Positions 54,593-64,000 of a DNA stretch of 64,000 nt are shown one piece after another. How positions within the stretch are numbered: position 1 is the first letter of the stretch; every line of letters starts with the position of its first letter. Below the pieces are notes generated by a model. That model was given only the letters and a program-made list of their open reading frames with translations. It did not search any database and was not told where the DNA came from. Source of the stretch: Candidatus Legionella polyplacis (GTDB lineage Bacteria > Pseudomonadota > Gammaproteobacteria > Legionellales > Legionellaceae); the NCBI RefSeq assembly GCF_037013735.1, contig NZ_CP135136.1, forward strand, positions 124,001 to 188,000. Direction: 5' to 3'. The translations under genes and the position numbers were made by a program.

Positions 54593-55111
54593 TCACAAAT
54601 ATTTTTTACTATTTTTTAGTATATTTTTTATTTTCTTTCTCACAAGAAATTGTTTTAATGGAGAAAGAAAATCTATAAATAATTTTCCATCTAAATGATC
54701 AATTTCATGTTGAAAACATTCTGCTAATAAACCATTAACACTTTTTTCAAAATAAACACCAAATCGATCTAATGCACGAACAGTTATCTCTTTTGATCTA
54801 ACAATCCATGCATGAACTCCAGGAATGGACAAACAACCTTCATAAGAATCTGTTATACCTTTAGATTTGATAATCTCAGGATTAATTAATACAAACTGAT
54901 CACCTTTTTTTTTAAAAATATCTACAACAAATAATCTAATATTTTTTCCAACTTGAGGAGCAGATAAACCAATTCCATTAAACTTATACATAGTCTCAAA
55001 CATATCTTCAATCAAAATTTGTAAAGAATCATTAAAATTCAAAACTGGCTTAGAAACTCTTCTTAACTGTTCATCATTTTTAACACAATACATTATATCT
55101 CTAACAGCCAT
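54593..55111 (-). CDS. def: Peptide deformylase
   Basis: Removes the N-formyl group from new proteins. 172 residues with all three metal-site motifs: GIGLSAPQVG (G-x-G-L-x-A-P-Q), EGCLSIPG (metal Cys) and QHEIDHLDG (HExxH with the catalytic Glu). ATG start. First gene of def-fmt-rsmB, the gammaproteobacterial order. Confidence 0.97.
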   Translation of the reverse strand: MAVRDIMYCVKNDEQLRRVSKPVLNFNDSLQILIEDMFETMYKFNGIGLSAPQVGKNIRLFVVDIFKKKGDQFVLINPEIIKSKGITDSYEGCLSIPGVHAWIVRSKEITVRALDRFGVYFEKSVNGLLAECFQHEIDHLDGKLFIDFLSPLKQFLVRKKIKNILKNSKKYL

Positions 55112-55417
55112 ATAATAATACTATCTCCATTATATAAAATTATTAATATCTACATCTTAAAATATAAAGCTAAAAATAGTTTATTTTACTTTCTAAAAAT
55201 ATTCAAAAATATAATAATTTCCTTTAATAATAATTAAATAAAATATTTAACACTTAAAACACCACTACTATTAACAATAAATATTCAAAAAAACTTTCTT
55301 AAATACATATTATATTTTTCATACGAATAATCAAACATAGATAAAAATATTTTATCCCACAAAAAAATAATCCTATATAGTTATAAATATCTTTACAAAT
55401 TTTATATAACATTTTAA
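55112..55417. other. Gap downstream of ftsZ
   Basis: 306 bp between ftsZ and def. lpxC normally follows ftsZ in this cluster; I see no part of it. AT-rich filler with no supported gene. Confidence 0.6.
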
Positions 55418-56626
55418 TCATTCTGATTTCTCGTCTTTTTTTCTTAAAAAATTTGGAATATCTAAAGAATCTCTTTCATTGGAAATTAAATCTCCGTTCA
55501 ATTTTGTTACTTCACGTAAATTATTCTTTCTAAACTTAGACGATAAAGTATTATCTAACTTACAAAACTCAAAAACACTACTATTGTTCCGAGATAAACC
55601 AATAAAGTTTTTTCTTGAAAAATTAAATAACATATTATTATGTTGATATTTATCCATATAAAAATAATTATTAAGACCAGTGATAATAACCGTCACTATA
55701 ATCTCTTCCTTTACTGCTTCGTCAATAACAGAACCAATTATCATAGTTGCATCATCAAGAACAAATTCTCTTACTATATCACCAACCTCTTGAAACTCAC
55801 CAATAGATATACTTTCATTGGAAGTAATATTTACCAATATTCCACGAGCCCCTGAAAAATTTGTACCTTCAAGAAATGGAGAAGAAATAGCTGATTCTGC
55901 TGCTCTACAAGCCCTATCATCTCCAAAAGCACTTCCTGTGCCTATCATTGCTATACCATTTTTAGACATAACAGTACGAATATCAGCGAAATCAACATTA
56001 ATCAATCCAGGTTTAATAATTAAATCAGAAATACCTTTTACTGCTCTAAACAAAATATCATTAATAACTTTAAAGGCATTAATTAAAGTAATTTTTTTTC
56101 CAAGAACCGTAATTAATCTACTGTTTGGTATAACAATCAATGAATCAACATACTTACTTAATTGATAAATTCCATCTTCAGCAATTAACGATCTTTGCTT
56201 TCCTTCAAATAAAAACGGCTTAGTAACAACAGCAACAGTCAAAATTCCCAACTCCTTAGAAATTTGAGCAAATACAGGAGATGCACCAGTTCCAGTTCCT
56301 CCACCCATTCCAGCAGTAATAAATACCATATCTGAACCAAATAAAATTTCTTTAATTTTATCTTTACTTTCATTTGCTGATTCTCGACCAACATTAGGGT
56401 TTGATCCAGCACCAAATCCATTTGATAAAGTTTCTCCTAATTGAATTTGAATTTTTACATTAGAATTTTTTAAAGCTTGTTTATCTGTATTAGCATAAAT
56501 AAATTCAATATTATTTTTACTAAAATTTTTACTAATCATATAATTTATAGCATTTCCACCACCACCACCAACGCCTATAACTTTAATAATTATATTATCT
56601 TTTTTTGTTTCCATTAATTCAAACAA
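55418..56626 (-). CDS. ftsZ: Cell-division protein FtsZ
   Basis: Tubulin-like GTPase that forms the division ring. 402 residues: MFELMETKK start, the GTP-binding GGGTGTG at 108-114, the T7 region, a Lys/Asn-rich spacer and the C-terminal anchor peptide LDIPNFLRKK that binds FtsA and ZipA. The start is TTG, set by alignment with the MFEL start of relatives and by a near-perfect AAGGAGG 5 bp upstream; the internal ATG at residue 5 has no such signal. ftsQ and ftsA, normally just upstream, are missing. Confidence 0.97.
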   Translation of the reverse strand: MFELMETKKDNIIIKVIGVGGGGGNAINYMISKNFSKNNIEFIYANTDKQALKNSNVKIQIQLGETLSNGFGAGSNPNVGRESANESKDKIKEILFGSDMVFITAGMGGGTGTGASPVFAQISKELGILTVAVVTKPFLFEGKQRSLIAEDGIYQLSKYVDSLIVIPNSRLITVLGKKITLINAFKVINDILFRAVKGISDLIIKPGLINVDFADIRTVMSKNGIAMIGTGSAFGDDRACRAAESAISSPFLEGTNFSGARGILVNITSNESISIGEFQEVGDIVREFVLDDATMIIGSVIDEAVKEEIIVTVIITGLNNYFYMDKYQHNNMLFNFSRKNFIGLSRNNSSVFEFCKLDNTLSSKFRKNNLREVTKLNGDLISNERDSLDIPNFLRKKDEKSE

Positions 56627-56631
56627 TTTCC

Positions 56632-56638
56632 CCTCCTT
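56632..56638 (-). promoter_or_regulatory. Ribosome-binding site deciding the ftsZ TTG start
   Basis: AAGGAGG on the minus strand, 5 bp before the TTG. The strongest Shine-Dalgarno I noticed in the window. Confidence 0.9.
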
Positions 56639-56882
56639 TAAATTAAAAAATAATGATAATACCTTTTATAAATTAAATTTAAAAATATTTAACAAATACA
56701 AAATTTAATAATTATTTAAAAAAACAAAATATTTTATTACTAAATATTATTCCTTATTAATCATAACTTAATTTAAAACTAAAAAATACTAAAATATCTT
56801 TAAAAAAAAATAATATTTATACCTTATATAAAATCTTATGTTTACTAATAAAATTAAATACATTTAATAAATAAATAAAATT

Positions 56883-57971
56883 TTAACTTCTAATCAATCT
56901 ATCAGAATTATTTTTCTTAATAATTGCAAGTTCAATTAATTCATCAAGTAACTTTGTATAACATAAACCACTCATTTCCCACATTTTTGGATACATACTA
57001 ACTTTTGTAAATCCAGGTATAGTATTAATTTCATTAAAATAAATTTCTTCATTTTCATCTGTTACAAAAAAATCAATACGAGCCATTCCATTACATTTTA
57101 AACGAATAAAAATCTCTTTAGCAAAATATTGTACTTTTTTTATTAATTTATAATTCAAATTAGCAGGAATACACAATTCAATAAAATCAGTATCTAAATA
57201 CTTTGCAGAATAAGAATAGAAATTATCAGGATGATTAATATGAATTTCTCCAGGTACACTTACAATTGGATTAATAGAAAATCTGTTTTCTAAAACAGCA
57301 ATCTCTATTTCTCTCCCCAAAATACACTCCTCTATTATTACATTTTCATCATAATTAAATGCGCTATTAACAGCAAAAACCAATTGATCAAAACTTTCTA
57401 CTTTTGCAACACCTATACTAGATCCCAAAGAACATGGTTTAACAAATAAAGGAAAATTTAATTCACTAATTAACTTTTTATAGAATACAATTCGTTCTTT
57501 AAAACTTGTACGAAAAGAAATAACCCTATAACGAGCACATTTTATTGTATTATCACATACAATGCGTTTTGCTAAATCTTTATCCATACTAATCGATGAA
57601 GATTTAACATTATTACCAACATAAGCCACTTCAGACAACTCCAATAAACCTTGTAATGAACCATTTTCATAAAATGAACCATGTATAATAGGAAAAACCA
57701 CATCTGCATCAATAAATAAATTTCCATTTTTCATAAAACTAGATAAAATTTTTGATTTAAATGTCTTAACTGGAAGTTTATCTTTAAATTTTAACAACTC
57801 ATTATAATCATTGATAAAAAAACATCCTGTTTTATCTATGGCAATAGGTATAATTTCATACTTTTCTCTATTTAAATTTGACAGCACTGAAGCAGCAGAA
57901 GATAAAGAAACTTCATGTTCTACAGACTTTCCTCCATAAATTAAAATAATTTTCAAAATTAAAGAACTCAT
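56883..57971 (-). CDS. ddl: D-alanine-D-alanine ligase
   Basis: ATP-grasp ligase making the D-Ala-D-Ala end of the peptidoglycan precursor. 362 residues, the longer DdlA-like length. YGGKSVEHEVSLSSA near the start, PCSLGSSIGVAKV nucleotide loop, ARIDFFVTDENEEIYFNEINTIPGF (split) with the metal ligands. Two bp after murB. Confidence 0.96.
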   Translation of the reverse strand: MSSLILKIILIYGGKSVEHEVSLSSAASVLSNLNREKYEIIPIAIDKTGCFFINDYNELLKFKDKLPVKTFKSKILSSFMKNGNLFIDADVVFPIIHGSFYENGSLQGLLELSEVAYVGNNVKSSSISMDKDLAKRIVCDNTIKCARYRVISFRTSFKERIVFYKKLISELNFPLFVKPCSLGSSIGVAKVESFDQLVFAVNSAFNYDENVIIEECILGREIEIAVLENRFSINPIVSVPGEIHINHPDNFYSYSAKYLDTDFIELCIPANLNYKLIKKVQYFAKEIFIRLKCNGMARIDFFVTDENEEIYFNEINTIPGFTKVSMYPKMWEMSGLCYTKLLDELIELAIIKKNNSDRLIRS

Positions 57972-57972
57972 T

Positions 57973-58881
57973 TTATTTATTATCCAATATATGAACTTCA
58001 GTTTCTAACTTAATATTTTTTTTCTTCCATACAGTATATTTAATAATATTTATCAATTTTTTAACATCTTTAAATGAAGCATTGCCATTATAATTTACAA
58101 TAAAATTAGCATGTTTATTTGAAACCATTGCTCCACCAATTTTTTTTCCTTTTAAATTACATGATTCAATTAAATAACCAGCAGAAATATCATTACTAGG
58201 ATTTTTAAATATAGAACCACAATTATACTCTTTAATTGGTTGAACTTTCCTTTTATAAGATAAAAATCTTTTAATTTTATCAATTGATTTTTTTTTTTCT
58301 CCTTTTGAAAAACTAAAAATTGCAGAAACAAACCATTCATCTACATCTAATCCAGTAACACAACGATATGAAATTATAAAATCTGACGGATAACGAATAG
58401 AACGTACACCACAACGATTAAGAATTTCTACAGATACTACAAAAGACCATATATTCTGATTAAAACATCCAGCATTCATATTTAATGCTCCACCTATTGT
58501 ACCAGGTATACCAGATAAAAATTCTATACCAGAAAAATTCTGCTTTACACAAAACGAAACTAATTTCGTACAAGAAACTCCGGCTTCAACATATACACAT
58601 TTATCATCTAATAAAAAAATATTATTCAAACATTTTTTTGTAACAATAACCGTTCCTAAAAAACCATCATCATGAATAAGAATATTACTTCCAGATCCTA
58701 TCCACAATAACGGTTCATCTAAAGATAAATTTTTAAAAAAAACAATTAAATCATAAATATTAATTGGCTTATATAATCTGTTAGCCATACCACCTATTTT
58801 AAACGTAGTAAACCGAGATAAATTTATATTAATAAATAATTTTCCATAAAATGGAAAATTATTATTACAAGTATGAACCAT
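57973..58881 (-). CDS. murB: UDP-N-acetylenolpyruvoylglucosamine reductase (MurB, type II)
   Basis: FAD/NADPH enzyme that makes UDP-MurNAc. 302 residues from the ATG; the frame also allows a TTG three codons upstream that overlaps the murC stop (TTGA), and I cannot exclude it. FAD-site GSGSNILI and GIPGTIGGALNMNAG, catalytic SYRC, and GSIFKNP with the proton-donor serine are visible. The compact type II form. Between murC and ddl. Confidence 0.95.
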   Translation of the reverse strand: MVHTCNNNFPFYGKLFININLSRFTTFKIGGMANRLYKPINIYDLIVFFKNLSLDEPLLWIGSGSNILIHDDGFLGTVIVTKKCLNNIFLLDDKCVYVEAGVSCTKLVSFCVKQNFSGIEFLSGIPGTIGGALNMNAGCFNQNIWSFVVSVEILNRCGVRSIRYPSDFIISYRCVTGLDVDEWFVSAIFSFSKGEKKKSIDKIKRFLSYKRKVQPIKEYNCGSIFKNPSNDISAGYLIESCNLKGKKIGGAMVSNKHANFIVNYNGNASFKDVKKLINIIKYTVWKKKNIKLETEVHILDNK

Positions 58882-58886
58882 ACCAA

Positions 58887-60347
58887 TCAATTATGTAAAT
58901 TTAATAAATTTAAAGCTAAATAATGAATATTTCCAGCACCTTGCATTAAAATAATATCTCCATCATTAACAGATAAATTTAAATATAAAAATATTTCATC
59001 ATTATTTATTAATGTAACTTTGTAATTTAAAAAACGTTGTCTTATATTATCTAACAAATCTTTACTATCTACACAATTAATAAAATTTTCATTTAAACTA
59101 AATACATTTAATAAAAACAATTCCTCTGATAAAGCTAAAACATTAACAAATTCTGAAAATAACAATTTTAACCTACTATAACGATGAGGTTGAAATACAT
59201 GAATTAATCTCTTATTAGGCCAAACAGAACGTATTGCGTTAATAGTAGATAAAATCTCATTAGGATGATGACCATAATCACTAATTATAAGTGCTTCTCC
59301 ATTTTTAAATTGGCACTTACCAAGAATATGAAAACGTCTATTTACTCCTTTAAATTTTAATAATCCATTAATAATATACTTATCATTAATTCCAATCTCT
59401 GTAGAAACAGCAATAGACGCCAAAACATTCAAAACATTATGCCTACCTGGTAAAATAATTTTTACTCTTAAAGAACAAAAAGGTTTTGGTCTATGCACTG
59501 TAAAATGACTAAACAATCCTATTTGAACCCAATTACACGCTCTATAATCGGCATCTTTAGAAAATCCATAAGTTCTTATATATCCATTTATTTTTAATAA
59601 TTTCCTCTTAATTTCTTTATTATCTATACAAATAATAGATAAACCATAACTTGGAACAACATTATTAATAAAATTTATAAAAGTATTACTTAAATTATTA
59701 AAATTATTAAAATAATTATCTAAATGCTCTTTCTCAATATTTGTAACAACAGCTATATCTGGTTTTAAAAATAAAAAAGATGCATCACTTTCATCCGCTT
59801 CTGCAATAAAATATCTAGATTTACCTAATTTTGCATTAACGTTCAAAACATTTAATATACCACCAATTACAAAACTAATATCTATATTACATTCAGTAAA
59901 TATACTAATAATCAAACCAGAAGTGGTAGTTTTTCCATGAGAACCAGATACAATAATATTGTAATGATAATATAATAATTTCGCAAGCATTAATCCTCTA
60001 GATATAATAGGAATTCCATATTTTATTGCAAATTTAATTTCAATATTTTCCATAGAAATAGCGGATGATTTAACAACTAAGTCGCTTTTCAATACATTAA
60101 TTGCTTTATGACCTATACTAATTTTAATTCCTAATAATCTTAAAGAATTTATAATATGATTATCTTCGAGATCAGATCCAGTAATATTATATCCTTTTTC
60201 ACAAAGAATCTTAGCAATTCCAGACATACCAATTCCACCGATACCAATAAAATGAATATTTTTATATTTAAAAAAATTTATATTATCTAAATACTCTTCT
60301 GCTTTATAATATAGTAATTCTTGATTACACATTAAATTATCAACCAT
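58887..60347 (-). CDS. murC: UDP-N-acetylmuramate-L-alanine ligase
   Basis: Adds L-Ala to UDP-MurNAc. 486 residues: N-terminal HFIGIGGIGMSGIA Rossmann motif, ATP P-loop GSHGKTTT, AEADESDASFL, and the C-terminal domain with DYGHHPNE and FQPHRYSR. ATG start. After a 184-bp gap where ftsW and murG should be. Confidence 0.97.
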   Translation of the reverse strand: MVDNLMCNQELLYYKAEEYLDNINFFKYKNIHFIGIGGIGMSGIAKILCEKGYNITGSDLEDNHIINSLRLLGIKISIGHKAINVLKSDLVVKSSAISMENIEIKFAIKYGIPIISRGLMLAKLLYYHYNIIVSGSHGKTTTSGLIISIFTECNIDISFVIGGILNVLNVNAKLGKSRYFIAEADESDASFLFLKPDIAVVTNIEKEHLDNYFNNFNNLSNTFINFINNVVPSYGLSIICIDNKEIKRKLLKINGYIRTYGFSKDADYRACNWVQIGLFSHFTVHRPKPFCSLRVKIILPGRHNVLNVLASIAVSTEIGINDKYIINGLLKFKGVNRRFHILGKCQFKNGEALIISDYGHHPNEILSTINAIRSVWPNKRLIHVFQPHRYSRLKLLFSEFVNVLALSEELFLLNVFSLNENFINCVDSKDLLDNIRQRFLNYKVTLINNDEIFLYLNLSVNDGDIILMQGAGNIHYLALNLLNLHN

Positions 60348-60531
60348 TCTTATACAAAAAATTAAAACATTAATAACAAATTCAAATTAATATTCTTAAT
60401 CAAAAGAATAAATCTTTATTTATAAATACTATTTATTTTACAAATAAAAACTTTTCTATAAAAAATAAAATTTTCAAAAAAAATATAACTAATATTACTG
60501 CAGAATTTTATCTTTGCAAACAATAAAATTA

Positions 60532-61872
60532 TTAAATTTTAACCAATAATTTATTAAAAACTTCTCCCCTATGATTAAAATCACGAAACATATCCAAACT
60601 AGAACATGCTGGAGAAAAAAGAATTGCATCTCCAAATTTTGCTTTAGACTTAGCAACAATCATTGCTTTTTTTAAAGAAAAAACTAAACATACTGGTACA
60701 ATACCTAAAAATACTGATTTTATTTTATTTGCATCTTTTCCTATAATAATAATTACTCGAACATACTTTTTTATGTATTCACTTAAAATAGAAAAATCAG
60801 CATTCTTACTATCTCCACCAATAATTAATATAATTTTCCCCACTATTAATTCATTCACACTCAAAACTGCAGAAATAGTTGCACCTACATTTGTAGATTT
60901 AGAATCATTAATCCATTTAATCCCATTTGAAGAACCAATCCACTGACATCTATAAGGTAATCCAATATATGATTTTAATACACTAATTATACTATTTTTA
61001 TCTATACCTATATGAGTTGCTAATGCACAAGAAGCTAAAGCATTTTGCCAATTTTGCTTACCTTTAATTTTAATATCTTCAATATTTAATAATATTTCAC
61101 TACCATGAGATATATAACTAATATTATCAATAATTGAAATACCCCATTCTCTAGAAGAATTTGGTTTTTTCAAAGAAAAATTATATTTTTTATCAAAAGG
61201 AAAAATTTTTTTTGGAAAAGTATTATAATCATCTCTATTATATAAAACATAATCAGCATTTTCATAAATACTCTGTTTAACCTCTATATAAGAAAATAAA
61301 TCTAGATGTCTATCTAAATGATCCGAAGAAATATTTAAAATTGTAGCAATAAAAGGTTTTAAAGATCTCAGTAAACTTAATTGAAAACTAGATAATTCAA
61401 GAATCCATATATCATATACATCATTATTCAATAATGCATCAAAAACAGGAAAACCAATATTACCAGCTACAATAACAGATAACCCATAAAACTTAACCAT
61501 CTCTCCTAATAAAGTTGCTACTGTGGATTTTCCATTAGTACCAGTAATAGCTATAACTTTAGAAGAAAATTTTGTTTCTCTTATTAAATACTCTATATCG
61601 CCAAAAATTGGAATATTTAAATCAACAGCTTTTCTAATAAAATCTTCATTTAAACAAATTCCAGGACTCAAGATAACCGCTTTAATTTTCTTGTAAACAA
61701 ATACTGGTATACTTCCAATATATATATCAATATTTGGAAAATTTTTAATAAAAACCGATAATCTTTTAATATCTCTATAGGTATTAAAAACAATAAAACT
61801 TTTATTTTTATTCCATAAATATCTAGAAACAGATAATCCTGTTTTTCCTAATCCAGCAACTAAATAAAACAT
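60532..61872 (-). CDS. murD: UDP-N-acetylmuramoylalanine-D-glutamate ligase
   Basis: Adds D-Glu in peptidoglycan precursor synthesis. 446 residues: GLGKTGLSVSRY at the N-terminus, P-loop ITGTNGKSTVATLLGEM, SSDHLDRH, and C-terminal NDSKSTNVGAT. 36 bp after mraY, usual order. Confidence 0.97.
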   Translation of the reverse strand: MFYLVAGLGKTGLSVSRYLWNKNKSFIVFNTYRDIKRLSVFIKNFPNIDIYIGSIPVFVYKKIKAVILSPGICLNEDFIRKAVDLNIPIFGDIEYLIRETKFSSKVIAITGTNGKSTVATLLGEMVKFYGLSVIVAGNIGFPVFDALLNNDVYDIWILELSSFQLSLLRSLKPFIATILNISSDHLDRHLDLFSYIEVKQSIYENADYVLYNRDDYNTFPKKIFPFDKKYNFSLKKPNSSREWGISIIDNISYISHGSEILLNIEDIKIKGKQNWQNALASCALATHIGIDKNSIISVLKSYIGLPYRCQWIGSSNGIKWINDSKSTNVGATISAVLSVNELIVGKIILIIGGDSKNADFSILSEYIKKYVRVIIIIGKDANKIKSVFLGIVPVCLVFSLKKAMIVAKSKAKFGDAILFSPACSSLDMFRDFNHRGEVFNKLLVKI

Positions 61873-61908
61873 AATGTTTATAATATTATCTATAAATATT
61901 TCTTTAAT

Positions 61909-63009
61909 TTATATTAAAGAAATAATTAATACAAACAAACCAATGAACGTAAATAGCATATTTATAATCCAAAATCTAACAATAATTTTAGATTCATGTA
62001 AACCTTTTAGTTCAAAATGATGATGCAATGGAGTCATATTAAACAATCTACGACCCTTAGTATATTTAAAATATAACACTTGAAATATTACTGACATCGT
62101 TTCTAAAATAAATATACCTCCTGTAATCATTAAAAAAAACTCCTGTCTTCCAATTACAGAAATAATACCTAATGCAGATCCTATAGCTAAAGATCCAGTA
62201 TCTCCCATAAAAATTTGAGCAGGATAACAATTATACCAAAGAAAACCTAATACAGATCCAATAATAGAAAAACAAAAAACTATTAATTCTTTTATATTAA
62301 AAAAAACTGGAATATTACAATAATAAATATTACCTATTCCAGAAAACATATAAATAAGTAAACATAAAAATCCAATATTCGTAATAATAGGAAATATAAC
62401 TAATCCATCTAAACCATCAGTTAAATTTACTGCATTACTACTTCCCATAACCACAATATAATCTAATAAAAGAAAGATAGGCCCAACATCGATACATATA
62501 CCATTAAACAATGGTATAATCAATTGCGTTTGTATATTATTACAAGAATTAAAATAAAGACATATTAAAGCACCAATTACAATTAACGATTCAAAAAAAT
62601 ATTTACAAGAAACTGATAATCCACCATTTTTATTTTTACATGCAAGTTTCAAATAATCATCTACAGCGCCTACTATCCCAAAACATATAATAACAAATAT
62701 TGCTATCCATAAATTAAATTGACATAAATCTCCCCAAATCAAACAACTAAAGCAAATAGAAAATATAATTAAAATACCACCCATAGTAGGAGTATCTTTC
62801 TTTAATAAATTATTACTATGTTTAGAACATCTAAGAATCTGTCTAATATTAAACTGCTTTAAATATTTAATTATCAAATTACCAAAAAATAAACAAATTA
62901 AAAAAGCAGTTATACCGGATAATATTGAACGTAATATTAAAAACTTAGATAAATATAAAATGTAATGATACTTTTTTTTTATCAAAAAACATATTAACCA
63001 ATAAAACAT
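61909..63009 (-). CDS. mraY: Phospho-MurNAc-pentapeptide transferase
   Basis: Integral membrane enzyme that makes lipid I on undecaprenyl phosphate. 366 residues, about ten membrane helices. KDTPTMGGILI, the catalytic AVDDYLKL and NLTDGLDGL loops, FMGDTGSL and the MTPLHHHFELKG loop are all intact. Lipid I would need MurG to become lipid II, and no murG is seen here. Confidence 0.97.
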   Translation of the reverse strand: MFYWLICFLIKKKYHYILYLSKFLILRSILSGITAFLICLFFGNLIIKYLKQFNIRQILRCSKHSNNLLKKDTPTMGGILIIFSICFSCLIWGDLCQFNLWIAIFVIICFGIVGAVDDYLKLACKNKNGGLSVSCKYFFESLIVIGALICLYFNSCNNIQTQLIIPLFNGICIDVGPIFLLLDYIVVMGSSNAVNLTDGLDGLVIFPIITNIGFLCLLIYMFSGIGNIYYCNIPVFFNIKELIVFCFSIIGSVLGFLWYNCYPAQIFMGDTGSLAIGSALGIISVIGRQEFFLMITGGIFILETMSVIFQVLYFKYTKGRRLFNMTPLHHHFELKGLHESKIIVRFWIINMLFTFIGLFVLIISLI

Positions 63010-63070
63010 TAATTATTTTATCAACCGTAATAAATAAATTATGAATAAAAAATAATATTTTTGCATATGA

Positions 63071-64000
63071 TTATTCGATCAATAATGCTCTCACAATATC
63101 TTCCATAAAAAAAATTCTAGAACCCTTAACCAAAATAACAGTATCTTTATCAAGATAATAAAATAAATCATAAATTAATTTTTCTTTACACATATAGTGT
63201 TTTTCAATATTCATATTATAAAAAATAATATTAGAATTTATAGAATTCAGACCTAAAGTAAATAATAAATCAATATTATAATACCTAGCCATATATCCTA
63301 TTACCTTATGATGATTTTTTGAAAAACATCCAAGATCATATAAATCACCTAACACTAAAATCTTTTTTCTTCTTTTTACCTTATAAAGCATATTTATTGC
63401 TACTAAAACAGAATATAAATTAGCGTTATAAGTATCATCAATAATTAAAGAATTCTTTTTCCCTCTTAAGAATGTCATTCTACCAGAAACACCTCTAAAT
63501 GTTTCTAAACCATTAACTATTTCAAATAAAGAAATTCCTAAAGCATAACAACAAGCTGCGGCAGCTATAGCATTAATTACAGAATACCTACCAGGAACCT
63601 TTAATTTCACATTACTACAGCCAATAGGTAAAACCAAAGTAAATTTGGCATAACCATAATTATCCATTATAATATTTCTAGCATAAACATCAGAACATCT
63701 AATATGAGAAAAATATATTATTCTTTTATTCAATAAAAATTCTCTCCAAACAAAGTTATAATATTCCTCTCTATTTAAAATAGCCACACCATCAATTAAA
63801 TTTAATGATTTATAAATTTCTCCTTTGGTTTTTGCTACATTATATATATTGCCAAATCCTTTAAGATGAGCAGGAGCAATGTTAGTAACTAAAGAAACAT
63901 CTGGTTTTATTATTTTAGATAAATAATTAATCTCTCCCAAATTAGAAGCTCCTAATTCAAAAACTGCATAAGAATGATAGAACTTTAAATTTAATACACT
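63071..64000 (-). CDS. murF: UDP-MurNAc-tripeptide-D-alanyl-D-alanine ligase, C-terminal part (cut by window edge)
   Basis: Adds D-Ala-D-Ala in the last cytosolic peptidoglycan step. The frame stays open to base 64000, so the window contains the last 309 residues; a TTG at 63940 is internal, not the start. Visible: VFELGASNLGEINYL, TNIAPAHLKGF, GRYSVINAIAAAA and DDTYNANLYS. The N-terminal UDP-binding and P-loop parts are outside. 61 bp before mraY. Confidence 0.96.
   Translation of the reverse strand, partial: SVLNLKFYHSYAVFELGASNLGEINYLSKIIKPDVSLVTNIAPAHLKGFGNIYNVAKTKGEIYKSLNLIDGVAILNREEYYNFVWREFLLNKRIIYFSHIRCSDVYARNIIMDNYGYAKFTLVLPIGCSNVKLKVPGRYSVINAIAAAACCYALGISLFEIVNGLETFRGVSGRMTFLRGKKNSLIIDDTYNANLYSVLVAINMLYKVKRRKKILVLGDLYDLGCFSKNHHKVIGYMARYYNIDLLFTLGLNSINSNIIFYNMNIEKHYMCKEKLIYDLFYYLDKDTVILVKGSRIFFMEDIVRALLIE

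Noticed and set aside
60348-60531. Remnant of ftsW or murG between murD and murC
   Set aside because: No readable fragment of either on any frame; only AT-rich spacer.

Overview
The window is a very AT-rich, compact stretch of a bacterial chromosome made almost entirely of conserved housekeeping genes. I see no insertion sequence, prophage, integron, CRISPR array, toxin-antitoxin pair or secondary-metabolite cluster. Together this points to a reduced-genome endosymbiont. Several features point to a gammaproteobacterium: overlapping holA-nadD; hflK-hflC-yjeT-purA; a YajR-type transporter with ssb abutting rplQ-rpoA; one block running tRNAs-secE-nusG-rplKAJL-rpoBC-str-S10-spc-alpha; a K34-type elongation factor P beside its aminomutase gene epmB; and an FtsZ that begins MFEL. 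The pattern fits a Legionellales-like lineage best. The small AT-rich Candidatus Legionella polyplacis type of genome is the first comparison I would make. This is inference from gene order and motifs, not from a database search. UGA is a stop here (rplD, rplC, fmt, murC and the transporter gene end in TGA), so the standard bacterial code applies.

Layout. 1-8246, plus strand: end of leuS, then holA, nadD, an aspartokinase gene and a large AddA/RecB-like helicase-nuclease. 8505-8578: tRNA-Arg(CCU). 8729-12433, minus: hflK-hflC-yjeT-purA. 12822-17177, plus: 5-formyl-THF cyclo-ligase, a short ubiK, dapF, the MFS transporter and ssb. 17222-47777, minus: one uninterrupted transcription-translation superblock read secE-nusG-rplKAJL-rpoB-rpoC-rpsL-rpsG-fusA-tuf-S10-spc-alpha-rplQ, including a 38-codon rpmJ. 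47800-49257, minus: six tRNAs (Trp, Thr, Gly, Tyr, Thr, Ile). 49426-49929: folA. 50585-52197: divergent epmB and efp. 52308-55111, minus: def-fmt-rsmB. 55418-64000, minus: a thinned division and cell-wall cluster, murF-mraY-murD-murC-murB-ddl-ftsZ, without ftsW, murG, ftsQ, ftsA or lpxC.

Functionally the genes supply transcription, translation (including tRNA charging and initiator formylation and deformylation), part of replication and repair (HolA, SSB, the helicase-nuclease), a DAP and peptidoglycan route (aspartokinase, DapF, MurB/C/D/F, MraY, Ddl), cofactor steps (NadD, FolA, formyl-THF cyclo-ligase, UbiK), AMP synthesis and membrane-protein quality control (HflKC, SecYE). The plus strand has visibly more C than G almost everywhere. 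Minus-strand proteins are correspondingly richer in Val, Gly and Asp and use many GTG and TTG starts, while plus-strand proteins are loaded with Lys, Asn and Ile. This suggests the minus strand is the leading strand across the whole window. All seven tRNA genes lack an encoded CCA end.

I did not find an undescribed biological system. The items most worth a second look are a long-form ribosomal protein S14 with a four-cysteine zinc motif, the unpaired AddA-like protein, an aspartokinase resembling half of an AK-decarboxylase fusion, a Gly-to-Cys change in the DapF active-site motif, a perfect 18-bp inverted repeat at the rpsJ stop, and the footprint of a deleted second tuf gene.
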